A DNA stretch of 64,000 nucleotides from Pigmentibacter ruber (GCF_009792895.1 NZ_WSSC01000006.1:1-64000), one strand, 5' to 3'; shown: positions 28,814-38,572, numbered from the stretch's first letter. Numbers and translations are program-made. Notes: generated from the letters alone by a model not told the origin.

Positions 28814-29812
28814 TCAAGTTAGGTTTACTTCAGTAAGCGACCTGCCCAGTAATGTCAATAACGAATCTTGGTTTTTTTTAAAGTCAGCTAAATTGAACCC
28901 TAAGTATTCCTTTATTTTAAGATCTTTTTCAAATGGATTGGTTATTTGTTGTAGCGTTTTAAAAGCGTTAAACCCAAGTTTATCAATTATCAAATGCGGA
29001 ATAGCTGGGACTGGCCAATCGGTTGCAAATAGAAGACGTTCGCGTAAAACAGTGTTTTTAGATTTTGCAAATAGTTTTAAAGCACTCCTGGCTCTGGTTG
29101 GATTAAATAAACCAGAGGTATCCAAAAAGAAATTTTCATATTGATTGACTAACTCTTCTGTTTCAGAAAGTTGTGTTGGTGTACCTGCATGCGCTGCAAT
29201 TACCGTTACTCCCATTTCCAACGGTTTTTTGAGTTTTGATATGTGGTTATATTCTCCCCATTTTTTCACTGGAAGAGCAAAAGTATGTTCAGTATCTGTA
29301 TGAGATAATAAGGGTATATTTAAAGCGCGTAAAGCTTCATAAAAAGGAAAACACAAAGGATTTTCAGGATCAATTCCCATCATTGACGGTAGCCATTTTA
29401 CTAAAAAAGCTTTTTCTTTATAACAATATTCAAGTTCTTGTAATGAATCTTTTCGATAAGGATGAATTGAAGCACCAAAATCTAAAGTTTTAGGGAATTT
29501 TTTTTTAACTTCACATCCCCAAGAATTGGGAATATACATTTGAATATAGTCTTCAAGCTCTTTGCCATTTTCATTGTAAATTGAGTCTAAACATAAAGTA
29601 ACAGCTTTAGAAATGTACTGGGAATTTTCAATAAAATTAGAAATTCTACGAATCCATAATAAATCAATATCTGTTACGAGTTGCTCTTTTGTGATTTTTT
29701 GCATTTTTTTTAAAAGAAAAAAAGTTGGACGTCTTTCAAATTTTTTTCCAAGAATAATTCCAGATTGACAACAACCGTTGCCTGCCAGATGAACATGAAA
29801 ATCAATTAACAT
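28814..29812 (-). CDS. Amidohydrolase family protein (metal-dependent TIM barrel)
   Basis: The ATG at 29812 gives MLIDFHVHLAGNG, placing the metal-binding HxH motif at the very start as in the amidohydrolase-2 family; a start at 29857 would add an unlikely tail. Further expected ligands are HTDTEH (His), IAAHAGTP (His) and FATDWPVP (Asp). 332 residues, cytoplasmic. The family hydrolyses or decarboxylates cyclic compounds; substrate cannot be told. Just downstream of two genes of unknown function on the same strand. Confidence 0.75.
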   Translation of the reverse strand: MLIDFHVHLAGNGCCQSGIILGKKFERRPTFFLLKKMQKITKEQLVTDIDLLWIRRISNFIENSQYISKAVTLCLDSIYNENGKELEDYIQMYIPNSWGCEVKKKFPKTLDFGASIHPYRKDSLQELEYCYKEKAFLVKWLPSMMGIDPENPLCFPFYEALRALNIPLLSHTDTEHTFALPVKKWGEYNHISKLKKPLEMGVTVIAAHAGTPTQLSETEELVNQYENFFLDTSGLFNPTRARSALKLFAKSKNTVLRERLLFATDWPVPAIPHLIIDKLGFNAFKTLQQITNPFEKDLKIKEYLGFNLADFKKNQDSLLTLLGRSLTEVNLT

Positions 29813-29822
29813 GAGGAAACAC

Positions 29823-30503
29823 CTAATCTTGAAAGTGTGCGTTTGGATTTCGAACAAATAATTTAAATAAAAAATAAAAAGTTATCATTATTATAATGCC
29901 TTCCCAGCCTTCTAATTTTATAATGGGGTGTGAAGATACTAATGCAATTGCAAAACCTAAACTGCTCAAAAGCCAGCAAGCAATAAGAACCCACTTGCAG
30001 ATAAAAAAAGCACGCCAAGATAAAAGAAAATTTGCTGGAAGAATTGATAAGTGTTTTTTTAATCGGTTTTCGATAATCTGTGATCGCCAAAAATGGTAAT
30101 ACAAAGAAATAATACAAAGTTTACTAAATCCTAAAGCTAGTATTTCTTTTACACCAGATGTGGTATACAATAAAAGAAAGTATGCACAAATAAACAATGT
30201 CATAATAATGTTTGATGGTGTTTTAGGATTTTCAAAATGATAACAAATATGTAAATATATTCGGGATAAAAAAATATTATATGCTATAAGAAAAATACTA
30301 ATTAAAATAAGAATAAAAGATATTTCAATTACTGTGAAGTTTTTTGAAAGTAAAATTTTTAAAGCAATCCCTTCAGAAACGCTTAATAAGATCAGAAAAG
30401 TTACAGAAAATATTAAAACTAGAAATATAGAAAGTCTTTTTTTTAATAGATGTTGTTTTCTTTTGTAATAATCTGAACTTAGTTCCCTGATTTTGTCTTC
30501 CAC
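29823..30503 (-). CDS. Six-helix membrane protein of unknown function
   Basis: 226 residues. Hydrophobic segments near 25-45, 55-78, 98-118, 118-140, 160-185 and 195-215 suggest about six transmembrane helices after a basic N terminus. No family recognised. Its start overlaps the end of the upstream gene by 25 bases, so the two are probably translated together. Confidence 0.65.
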   Translation of the reverse strand: MEDKIRELSSDYYKRKQHLLKKRLSIFLVLIFSVTFLILLSVSEGIALKILLSKNFTVIEISFILILISIFLIAYNIFLSRIYLHICYHFENPKTPSNIIMTLFICAYFLLLYTTSGVKEILALGFSKLCIISLYYHFWRSQIIENRLKKHLSILPANFLLSWRAFFICKWVLIACWLLSSLGFAIALVSSHPIIKLEGWEGIIIMITFYFLFKLFVRNPNAHFQD

Positions 30504-31474
30504 TCTGAAAAAATCCTTTCAACATGATCTAGCTTATTTTGTCCTAGAGTAAGTAATTCTATTAGTCTATCAAAGGCACCTATTTTATTTGCTTCAGTAA
30601 AACGTTCATCTTTAGCAATAGTATAATTTGGTTCCATAGCTTCTTGTAATGATATTTTATTTTCATCTAAGCTTTTTTTAAACGTGATTGAATAATTAGA
30701 TATATTATACAAATTATTTTTTTTATTTGAAATAAGATGTTGTTTAGAAAATACAACAAGGGAATTATTAGCTAGAATAAGATCATTAATAAATTGTTCG
30801 AATGCAAATAATTCCATATTGCTGCCAGATCTTAAACGAAAAAAAGTATCCTCAAGACTTAAAGCAATCAATTTGTCTTTAGGTAAGATATTGTGAAAAA
30901 AATGAGATTGATATTTTTTATTTTCATAATGAAGTTTTTCAATATTTTTTAAGTAATATTTTCTAATATCACTCCAAAAAAATAAAGTTGCAAATTTATT
31001 CTCGAAAAGAAAAGTAAAGGGATATTTTATTATAGAGGAATTTTGTTCGATATAAAACAATGCAGAAAGACATTTAATCATAAAAGCTATTATTTTCTGA
31101 TTGACTTCCAATGTACAAGAGCAGTCTTGCCATGCAATTAATTTACTACTAACCATTCCTTTTTTTAGGGGCCAAATAGGTTCGAGTTTTTCATTAAGCA
31201 GTTGATATGCATTTTGTTTTATAATTTCTTGTTCAAATTTGGCACATTTGCAAGGTTTTTGATAAGGAGCTGATGTTGAATTTGGAAAATTTAATATATA
31301 TCCTTCACACTCAGAAGAACTTAGTTTTTTATCCTTATAAGGGCAAAAATTTTCCCTAACAAATTCCCTTATGGAAGCGTTTTTCTTAGTAGATTGATTT
31401 TTTTTACTTTTCTTTATAACTTCATTAATTTCAAAAACAATAGTTTTTAATACATTTTCCTGCATGAAACTCAT
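30479..31474 (-). CDS. Unknown protein with N-terminal cysteine cluster
   Basis: 331 residues, no signal peptide. Residues about 30-75 contain Cys in the pattern C-x12-C ... CKC, which resembles the zinc-binding N terminus of DnaC/DnaI-like ATPases, and a later CSC. No Walker A motif is visible, so if related it is degenerate. The rest is helical and Asn/Lys-rich. AAGGGG lies about 11 bases before the ATG. Overlaps the membrane-protein gene downstream, suggesting a functional pair. Function unknown. Confidence 0.6.
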   Translation of the reverse strand: MSFMQENVLKTIVFEINEVIKKSKKNQSTKKNASIREFVRENFCPYKDKKLSSSECEGYILNFPNSTSAPYQKPCKCAKFEQEIIKQNAYQLLNEKLEPIWPLKKGMVSSKLIAWQDCSCTLEVNQKIIAFMIKCLSALFYIEQNSSIIKYPFTFLFENKFATLFFWSDIRKYYLKNIEKLHYENKKYQSHFFHNILPKDKLIALSLEDTFFRLRSGSNMELFAFEQFINDLILANNSLVVFSKQHLISNKKNNLYNISNYSITFKKSLDENKISLQEAMEPNYTIAKDERFTEANKIGAFDRLIELLTLGQNKLDHVERIFSEWKTKSGN

Positions 31475-31624
31475 CGATATTTGCCCCTTACGCAGAACTC
31501 AGTTATTGAGGTAATACTCATTTTGTGACGAGTCTTTGACGATCTAGATTAATAATCATATCCACATTAAACTTTATACAATAATTTATAAGTTTTGTTT
31601 GAGTTTTTTATATGGAGTTTTGAT

Positions 31625-32749
31625 ATGAAAGTGCATTGCTTATCCTTTCAAAGTATAAGTAAGCTATATCTCCATTTTTGTTGGATTTGTCTTTTTACTT
31701 ACAATCCTTTTGTTTTTTCACAAATAAAAACAGACAAAAATTGGGAAAATAAAACTGCTGAAGAGCAGAATAATACTCAAATAGTAGCAGGAAACGACAT
31801 ACCAGATAAGCTCTCAGGAAATCAATTATCAGAACCTATGTCTCGAAATCAAACAAAAATTCCTGCTGCATTAATAAGTTTAGGTTGGAAATCCTCAGAC
31901 TATGCTCTTATTGTAGAAAAATTACTGCACAAATTAACAGTCTATCGATCTAATTTTAATGGTGGATATGATGTTATAAAAAGTTATGAAGCTATTACAG
32001 GAAAAAAACAAGGCGATAAAAAATCCCTAGGAGACAAAAAGACACCTGAGGGAGTTTATTTTATTACTGGCAAAATTTCGGGTGGAAAGTTGCCACCAAA
32101 GTATGGACCAGGAGCATTGACATTAGATTACCCAAATATTTTTGACCAAAGATCTAGCAAAACTGGCTATGGAATTTGGATTCATGGTGTTGAAGATGAT
32201 ACAAGGGTTTTAAAACCTTTTGATACTGATGGTTGTGTCGCATTAAGAAATCAGGATTGGAAAGATCTTGAAAAATATATTACTCTTTTTGAAACACCAG
32301 TTATAATTACGAAAGAAATGTTTTATTTAAACTCAAATGAAACACTACTAGAAGCAAAAAGTCAAATTCATTCTTTATTAGAGTCTTGGAAAAAAGCTTG
32401 GGAAAATTCTGATTTAAATTTATACTTATCTTACTATTCTGATACATTTCATACTTCAGGAAAAAATAAAAAACAATGGTTATCATACAAAACAAGTATT
32501 TCTGCAAATCGAAAAGGAAAAATAACTATTGAAATAAGTGATCCTAAAATTGTAGCATATGGAGATCAGCTATTTGTCTCATTTTTACAACGTTATAAAT
32601 CTTCTGAAAAAATTGATTTTGGAAGAAAGTTTTTATACTTAAAAAAAGAAAATAATGAATTTAAAATAATTTCGGAAAAATGGTATGAAGAAGATGAGAA
32701 ACCAGAATTGCTTAGTGCATTAATAAGGCAAAATAATGAATACAAGTAA
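31625..32749 (+). CDS. L,D-transpeptidase (YkuD) with C-terminal NTF2-like domain
   Basis: Periplasmic peptidoglycan cross-linking or protein-anchoring enzyme. ATG 31625 has GGAG seven bases upstream and is preferred over 31595. A signal peptide (about 1-33) is followed by the YkuD domain; the catalytic motif HGVEDD...DTDGCVAL has His187 and Cys204. The final 130 residues (from LESWKKAWENSDLNLYLSYYSDTF) resemble the NTF2-like domain of Cds6-type L,D-transpeptidases. The stop overlaps the next gene by 14 bases. Confidence 0.88.
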   Translation: MKVHCLSFQSISKLYLHFCWICLFTYNPFVFSQIKTDKNWENKTAEEQNNTQIVAGNDIPDKLSGNQLSEPMSRNQTKIPAALISLGWKSSDYALIVEKLLHKLTVYRSNFNGGYDVIKSYEAITGKKQGDKKSLGDKKTPEGVYFITGKISGGKLPPKYGPGALTLDYPNIFDQRSSKTGYGIWIHGVEDDTRVLKPFDTDGCVALRNQDWKDLEKYITLFETPVIITKEMFYLNSNETLLEAKSQIHSLLESWKKAWENSDLNLYLSYYSDTFHTSGKNKKQWLSYKTSISANRKGKITIEISDPKIVAYGDQLFVSFLQRYKSSEKIDFGRKFLYLKKENNEFKIISEKWYEEDEKPELLSALIRQNNEYK

Positions 32750-33560
32750 TCCAGGTAAAAAAATGGGTTCAAAGAAATTTAATTTAATTTTTTTTATTGA
32801 TTCTGAAAAAACATATCATTTTAAATTTAACTATATATTGTTAAAAATTTTCCTTTTTTTATTATCAATCATCTTCTTATTTGCAATATTATCAATTTTA
32901 ATTTCAATTAATATTTATAAAAAAAATATGAATTTTGAAAAATATATAACCTCATTTAAAAAAGAAGTGATAGAGTTTTATTTAGATAAAGAAAAAAATT
33001 ATGATAATAATGAAAACCTTTCTTTTAATAATATAAAAGACGATTCAGAAAAGATAAAAGTAACTGATATTGATCAAGCAAATCCTAATCAGACAATGCT
33101 TCCTGAAAAAAATGAAGAAAATGTTTCAGATACTAACAAAAAAGTAATTGCTGAAGTAGAAAAAACTAATCGCAATGATGATATAAATGTATTAAATAAT
33201 GCAATGGTTAAAATAGAAAGTTCAAAAATTATCCAGAATCAAAATGAAACAAAAATATATTTTAATTTATCAAATATAAATCAAAAAAAATCAACTATTT
33301 CAGGAAGTGTTTGTGCTGTAATATTAGGTACAAATATAAAAAAAGAAAATTTAGTTTATAAAATTCCAGAAAAATTAGTTTTGAATAATAATAATGTTCC
33401 TATAAATTGTAATGAAGGAGAAAAGGTTAAATTTAGCAGATTAAGACCAACTGAATTTACTATTAAATCTGGGAAATTAGACTTTTTAGTTAGTCAAGTA
33501 AACATATATTTTTTTCATAAAGGCCTAAATGGAATAATTCTTAATACAATTAATAATTAA
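32736..33560 (+). CDS. Single-pass membrane protein, Asn/Lys-rich, unknown
   Basis: 274 residues: basic N terminus, one transmembrane helix (about 31-58), then a long polar region rich in Asn, Lys, Glu, and a possible beta-rich C-terminal part (about 160-274) with two Cys. No family recognised. Translation is likely coupled to the L,D-transpeptidase by the 14-base overlap, so a role in the cell envelope is plausible. Confidence 0.65.
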   Translation: MNTSNPGKKMGSKKFNLIFFIDSEKTYHFKFNYILLKIFLFLLSIIFLFAILSILISINIYKKNMNFEKYITSFKKEVIEFYLDKEKNYDNNENLSFNNIKDDSEKIKVTDIDQANPNQTMLPEKNEENVSDTNKKVIAEVEKTNRNDDINVLNNAMVKIESSKIIQNQNETKIYFNLSNINQKKSTISGSVCAVILGTNIKKENLVYKIPEKLVLNNNNVPINCNEGEKVKFSRLRPTEFTIKSGKLDFLVSQVNIYFFHKGLNGIILNTINN

Positions 33561-33642
33561 TATAAATATGTCAATTATTTGATATGGAAAAAAAATCCTA
33601 CGTGTCGATAGCTCCTCTGTGATCCAGCAAGAGGCTATTGGT

Positions 33643-34404
33643 ATGTTTGGCAAAAATTACATTTATATTATTGTTATGTTATTATTATTTTTCTTTGTAG
33701 TCTCTTGTGGATTAGCAGATAAATCTGTTCAATATAGTGAATCTTTTAGTGATGTTAATCAACCAATAGCTTGTAGTAATGGTTGGGGACAAAACTATAG
33801 TTATCCTATTATAGTAGATATTAGTTCTGCAATCACTAGTGAAAATTCAAATTTATCGACTTATATTCAAAATGCCATTAATACTTGGAATAGTGCAATT
33901 GGTAGAACGATTTTGTCGCTAAGAACTGGAACTGTTACTAAAACTGGTAACGACTTTAATGGGTTGTTTTCGCCCCTCAAAGATTCACATCATGCTCTTT
34001 ACTTTGATCAATTATCAGGAAATAGTGGTGGATGGATATCAAATACAGCAAAGTCATCGTCAGTAATAGCAACTACTGTTTATTTGGTTGCACAAGGCAC
34101 AATATTTAATGCTAGTATAAGATTTAATAGAGATACTTACTATTTTGATGACATAACTACACATTATAATGCAGCACAACAAATTGCGGATATGGAAAGT
34201 ATTGTTTTACATGAATTAGGTCATTTTATAGGTCTAGGACACGTATTAACTGAAACAAACAGCGTAATGAGTCCATATTACTCACCCGGACACACTGTGG
34301 GAAGTTCTTATGATTCTGTAAGGTGTGTTTCAGCTAACGATATAACGAGAATTCGCTCTATTTATACTGGCGGCTCTGCATCTACAGCTTGTTTAAATCC
34401 CTAA
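33643..34404 (+). CDS. Matrixin-like zinc metalloprotease lipoprotein
   Basis: ATG 33643 has AAGAGG upstream and starts a lipoprotein signal ending in VVSCG, so the mature enzyme is lipid-anchored. The full metzincin zinc motif HELGHFIGLGH is near residue 196, followed about 15 residues later by the Met-turn NSVMSP. Length 253 residues. Closest in type to bacterial matrixin-like proteases that cleave proteins outside the cytoplasm. Its 3' end overlaps the convergent methyltransferase gene by 12 bases. Confidence 0.82.
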   Translation: MFGKNYIYIIVMLLLFFFVVSCGLADKSVQYSESFSDVNQPIACSNGWGQNYSYPIIVDISSAITSENSNLSTYIQNAINTWNSAIGRTILSLRTGTVTKTGNDFNGLFSPLKDSHHALYFDQLSGNSGGWISNTAKSSSVIATTVYLVAQGTIFNASIRFNRDTYYFDDITTHYNAAQQIADMESIVLHELGHFIGLGHVLTETNSVMSPYYSPGHTVGSSYDSVRCVSANDITRIRSIYTGGSASTACLNP

Positions 34405-35343
34405 TTTTTTTAGAATCCATGCCTGGTGAATTTTTTCATTTCTAAAGTCTTGAGGTATTGTTTTTTTTGTAATGTTTTCTATTTGAAAGAAGTTTTTTAG
34501 ATTTCCTTCCTCTAATTTAAAAGATTTTAAATTATTACTAAAAAAAATTTGACCACGTGGTTTTAGCATTTTGGAACATTGCTTTAAAAGAAATATATGA
34601 TCTTGTTGAACATCAAAAGCTTCAAACATCTTTTTAGAATTAGAAAATGAAGGAGGATCTAAGAAAATAAAATCATAAATTTTTTCTTCTGTTACTTCAC
34701 TTAACCATTGCAAAACATTGGCTCTAATAAATTCGTGTTTTTTAATATCTATATTATTAAGTTTAAAATTTTCTATTGCCCATTGTATATAAGTATTACT
34801 CATATCAATAGTTGTTACTTTTCGAGCGCCACCTAAAGCTGCTGCAACACTTACCGAACCAGTATATGCAAATAAATTCAGTACTGAAAGATCTTTACTC
34901 ATTGAATAAATCATTTGACGAGATTTTCGGTGGTCTAAAAATAGACCACAATCAAGATAATCTGATAAATTTACAAGAAAATTCATATTTCTTTCATTTA
35001 CTATTTCAGTTACTTTTTTGCTATCTTGCTTTTCGTACTGAGATAATCCTTTTTGTTTCTTTCTAGATTTTAAGAAAATTTTACTTTTTTCAATTTTAAA
35101 GAATTCACTCAATTCAGAAATACTTAAACTCAATTTTTCTGCATCTTTTTCTTCAAATTCAATTTGATATTTAGGAGTTTCATATTTATAAAGAACAATG
35201 TTACCAGAATAAAAATCTATTGTATAAGGATATTGAGGAATATCTTTATCATAAATTCTATAAGCAGTTACATTTTCTCTTTTTGCCCATTTACTTAAAT
35301 TAGTATAATTTTTTTTTACTCTATTGATAAACATTGATTCCAT
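34393..35343 (-). CDS. RlmK-like 23S rRNA methyltransferase, stand-alone
   Basis: 316 residues. An N-terminal RlmI/RlmK-type region is followed by a Rossmann SAM-binding domain with LNLFAYTGSVSVAAALGGARKVTTID and catalytic-type FLDPPSFSNSKKM. This resembles the C-terminal half of E. coli RlmL (RlmKL), which makes m7G2069 in 23S rRNA. Here it is separate, with no THUMP/RlmL half beside it. Exact target is inferred. Confidence 0.8.
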   Translation of the reverse strand: MESMFINRVKKNYTNLSKWAKRENVTAYRIYDKDIPQYPYTIDFYSGNIVLYKYETPKYQIEFEEKDAEKLSLSISELSEFFKIEKSKIFLKSRKKQKGLSQYEKQDSKKVTEIVNERNMNFLVNLSDYLDCGLFLDHRKSRQMIYSMSKDLSVLNLFAYTGSVSVAAALGGARKVTTIDMSNTYIQWAIENFKLNNIDIKKHEFIRANVLQWLSEVTEEKIYDFIFLDPPSFSNSKKMFEAFDVQQDHIFLLKQCSKMLKPRGQIFFSNNLKSFKLEEGNLKNFFQIENITKKTIPQDFRNEKIHQAWILKKLGI

Positions 35344-35364
35344 TTTGTTCCAACTTTGAAATTT

Positions 35365-36291
35365 CTAAAAAAGAATAAGCTCGCCTTCTTCCACAATCAC
35401 TTGTAGTTTTTCAGGCTCAACTGTAACAGGAGTGTCGTTGATTTCAAGACAAAATTCAACAAAAATTCCAGCAACTTTTTCATACAAAAATGGAATGACT
35501 AGAACTGGAGCAGAGCTTTTATAATCTAAGATATGGTATTGTTCTGAAAGTATTGTTGGTACTGTGATTTCAAAAGTCATACTTTTTTTCTTTAAAAACT
35601 GTTGTTTAGCACGACCCATAATTTGATTGCAAAGTTCTCCGCACATGTCAGAAATAGCAGCTTCATCAGCTACTGCATTTGGACCTAGCATTTTAAAAAG
35701 ACAAGATGCGAGAATTTTTCTAGTAACATTTATTGACATAGATCCTTTTATTTGTGGGCTTGAAAGACTAATTACAGCACTAATTTCGCTTAAACTTTCA
35801 TTTCCTGTTTTTAAGAAAGGGCGACCAGCAGCAATTGATATATTTCCAATTGAATCAAATATATGGATTGTAGATTCGAGAAATATTTTTAATATGTCTG
35901 GTTCAAATGCTCCATAATCACCTTTATTGGGATTTATAGCATATTTGATTTTATCCGAAAGAAGTTTATAACGATATGGCTTTACAAAGATATAATTTAT
36001 TCCCAACCCACTAAATTTGTTTAAGTCTTCTTTATTTGGTGTTGAAGTCGTGATTATAATATGAGTATTAGAATGAATTGGATTTTTTAAAAAAGCATTT
36101 GCTATTTCTATATAAGACATATCTTTAAAATTTTGATCTATTACAGCAACATCAAATTTTCCTTGAGATAAAATTTCATTTAAAGGTTTTGATTTTTCAT
36201 AAAATGTAGCTTCATGGCCTTCTGTGCTCAAGAAATGGCTTAAGTTTTCAATCGATTTTTTTGATGATTCAGCTATAAATAACTTAGCCAT
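35365..36291 (-). CDS. Receiver domain fused to CheX-like phosphatase domain
   Basis: ATG 36291 has GGAAAG upstream; an ATG at 36303 is also in frame. Residues 1-120 form a response-regulator receiver with acceptor Asp in VAVIDQNF and Lys in FVKPYRY, but the usual N-terminal acidic pair is reduced to a single Glu (LFIAESS). Residues about 145-300 resemble CheX/CheC, with GSMSINVTRKILASCLFKMLG and the active-site-type MCGELCNQIMGRAK. CheX dephosphorylates CheY, so this protein may tune motor signalling. Role inferred. Confidence 0.78.
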   Translation of the reverse strand: MAKLFIAESSKKSIENLSHFLSTEGHEATFYEKSKPLNEILSQGKFDVAVIDQNFKDMSYIEIANAFLKNPIHSNTHIIITTSTPNKEDLNKFSGLGINYIFVKPYRYKLLSDKIKYAINPNKGDYGAFEPDILKIFLESTIHIFDSIGNISIAAGRPFLKTGNESLSEISAVISLSSPQIKGSMSINVTRKILASCLFKMLGPNAVADEAAISDMCGELCNQIMGRAKQQFLKKKSMTFEITVPTILSEQYHILDYKSSAPVLVIPFLYEKVAGIFVEFCLEINDTPVTVEPEKLQVIVEEGELILF

Positions 36292-36350
36292 GTTACTTTC
36301 CAAGTTAGTCTTCCAAAAGTGTAAGAATATAATTTTGATTTTCTTTCATA

Positions 36351-36722
36351 TTAATTATCCACTCTTGGTAAAGCATATTCTTCAAATAACGACCAGCAAC
36401 GCATATCTTTGCTGTAAAATGCCAACATTATTCCAACATCAGACCAATATTTATATCTTGCATTCCAATAGGTGTAATAACGTAAAAATAAATTCGATGT
36501 TTTACCACTTACCATAGAATCAGGAGTTGGAAGAAAATCATCTATAAAGTAACATTCACCTGCTTGTTCTAATCGTAAAAATGGTAAATTAACTGGAGCA
36601 GGGGGAGGGCCTCTGACAACTGGAGGTGTGCTACAGCTATTTATTAAAAGGACAAAAAGTGTGAAAAAGACAAGTCTTTCTAGTCTTCTCTTTTTTGTGT
36701 ATGTTGGAAAACGCTGTTGCAT
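36351..36722 (-). CDS. Small predicted lipoprotein, unknown
   Basis: 123 residues with a basic start, a hydrophobic stretch and a lipobox LINSC near residue 30. The mature part is short with a Pro-rich start (PPVVRGPPPAPVNLP) and many aromatic residues. Upstream of the receiver-CheX gene by 59 bases on the same strand. Function unknown. Confidence 0.65.
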   Translation of the reverse strand: MQQRFPTYTKKRRLERLVFFTLFVLLINSCSTPPVVRGPPPAPVNLPFLRLEQAGECYFIDDFLPTPDSMVSGKTSNLFLRYYTYWNARYKYWSDVGIMLAFYSKDMRCWSLFEEYALPRVDN

Positions 36723-36841
36723 TTATAACCCTTTCCCTCTGCACGTTTCATCGGAAAGGTTTGTAATTTGCTTAATTAATTAGAAAATTACTTATTTAAC
36801 AGCATGACAAATTGCTGACTTTAATCTGTAGAAAGGTGGAG

Positions 36842-38572
36842 ATGTCGGTTTCATATAGACTCCCTGAAAGAAAAAAAAGAATTTACATCGCAGATGATTT
36901 TAACCCATTAGATAAAAATGACGTAAAATTATTGCTTAATCGGCTTGCAACAGATATTCCCACTGACTTCAAAAGTGCAGCAAATTGGTATGGTCTTTTT
37001 CATGAGGCGTCTTGCGCCATTTCGGAAGAGCATACAATTCTTGAATTAAATTTAAGTTTTAATGTTAATGATAATTTAGCAGAACAAAAGTTAATTGAAT
37101 TTGAAGAGCATATTTTATCCCAACTTTTAAATATCAGAAGTGATTTAATGGATATTTATATGAATTCTCCCTGGCGTTCTGCTATGCATTCATACGATAA
37201 TGATAGAATTTTATCAGATTTGAAATTGAGAAGAAAATTTACATCTCATTCCATTTCTTCTTTGCAAATAGAGGAAAATCAGATAATACGTGAATATAAA
37301 AAATTCACCCATGCAGCTAAGGCTTCTTTTGAAGGAAAACTAACTCCCGTTTCAGCAATTATTGGAAAACTTAATGATAATAATGTTGAAGTTCGAAAAT
37401 CAGCTTTTTTGACCTATTGGTCTTTTGTGAAAGAAAATGAAGAACAATACCAAAATTATTTTGATCAACTTAACGAAAATAGAAGTAAGCAGGCTGAAGC
37501 TGTTCAAGCTAATAATTATGTTGATGTCGCTTTTGCTGAATTAGGGAGAATTGACTATGGAATTGCACAATGCCATGAATTTCGTAACTCTATTTATCAT
37601 GAAGTTATTCCAATAGTAAAAGAACTTTCAGAGCTTCAAAAAGAATCTCTAAAAACACAAGATATTTCTCCTTGGGATGTTTCTATTTGGCCTCATTTAA
37701 TGCCAGAAAAAGCGCCGGCTAATGGTAATTTAGATCAATTAATACTTTCAGTGCAAAATATTTCTTCTAAAATTCATCCCTCTTTTGGGAAATTATTCAA
37801 TGAAATGCGAAAAAATAATTTATTAGATGTGTCTCCAAGACCAGGAAAAGCTCCAGGTGCTTTTTGTGTGACCTTTCAAGAAAGTGGTTACCCATTTGTT
37901 TTTGCAAATTTTGGAGGTAATTTTCGTGATTCTATGACTTTTTTGCATGAATTTGGACATGCTATACATGGATATGCTGTTTCAAATATCAACAATGTGT
38001 TACTGCGTCATCCTGGTTTTGAGTTTTGTGAAGTAGCTAGTATCGGATTAGAATTATTAGCGAGCCCTTTCTATTCTGATTTTTGGGTAAATAAAAAAGA
38101 TGCTAAAAAGGCTTTAGCATTTCAGCTCTTTCATATGCTGAACTTTTGGCCATTTATGGCTATGATTGATGAATGGCAGCATAAAATATACACAAATGGA
38201 ACAATGCCTACTGCATTAGAGCGTAACAAAATTTGGCGTGATATTTCAAGAAAATATAGACCACACGTAAATTGGGATGGATATGAAGATTTTGAAGAAT
38301 TAGGTTGGTTGAGTAGACCACATATATTTACTTCTCCATTTTATTATATTGATTATGGAATTGCGCAGGTAGGTGCTTTACAATTGTGGAAATATAGTAA
38401 AGAAAATTATTCCAAAGCAATAGAAAATTATATCAAAGGATTAAGTTTGGGAGCCCAATTATCATTACCTTGTTTGTTTTCTGAAATGGGAATTAAATTT
38501 GATTTTGGTAGAAAATTATTAAAAGAACTTTGTTCTGATATGAAAGATGAAATATTAAAAGTAACTTTTTAA
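36842..38572 (+). CDS. M3 family oligoendopeptidase (PepF-like)
   Basis: 576-residue cytoplasmic zinc peptidase. The HEFGHAIH motif (HExxH) is near residue 375 within TFLHEFGHAIHGYAVS, and the third ligand Glu is in FEFCEVASIGLELLA. The N-terminal helical region and overall length match M3B oligoendopeptidase F. ATG 36842 follows AAAGG; a start at 36812 is in frame but has no such site. Degrades short peptides. Single gene. Confidence 0.9.
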   Translation: MSVSYRLPERKKRIYIADDFNPLDKNDVKLLLNRLATDIPTDFKSAANWYGLFHEASCAISEEHTILELNLSFNVNDNLAEQKLIEFEEHILSQLLNIRSDLMDIYMNSPWRSAMHSYDNDRILSDLKLRRKFTSHSISSLQIEENQIIREYKKFTHAAKASFEGKLTPVSAIIGKLNDNNVEVRKSAFLTYWSFVKENEEQYQNYFDQLNENRSKQAEAVQANNYVDVAFAELGRIDYGIAQCHEFRNSIYHEVIPIVKELSELQKESLKTQDISPWDVSIWPHLMPEKAPANGNLDQLILSVQNISSKIHPSFGKLFNEMRKNNLLDVSPRPGKAPGAFCVTFQESGYPFVFANFGGNFRDSMTFLHEFGHAIHGYAVSNINNVLLRHPGFEFCEVASIGLELLASPFYSDFWVNKKDAKKALAFQLFHMLNFWPFMAMIDEWQHKIYTNGTMPTALERNKIWRDISRKYRPHVNWDGYEDFEELGWLSRPHIFTSPFYYIDYGIAQVGALQLWKYSKENYSKAIENYIKGLSLGAQLSLPCLFSEMGIKFDFGRKLLKELCSDMKDEILKVTF

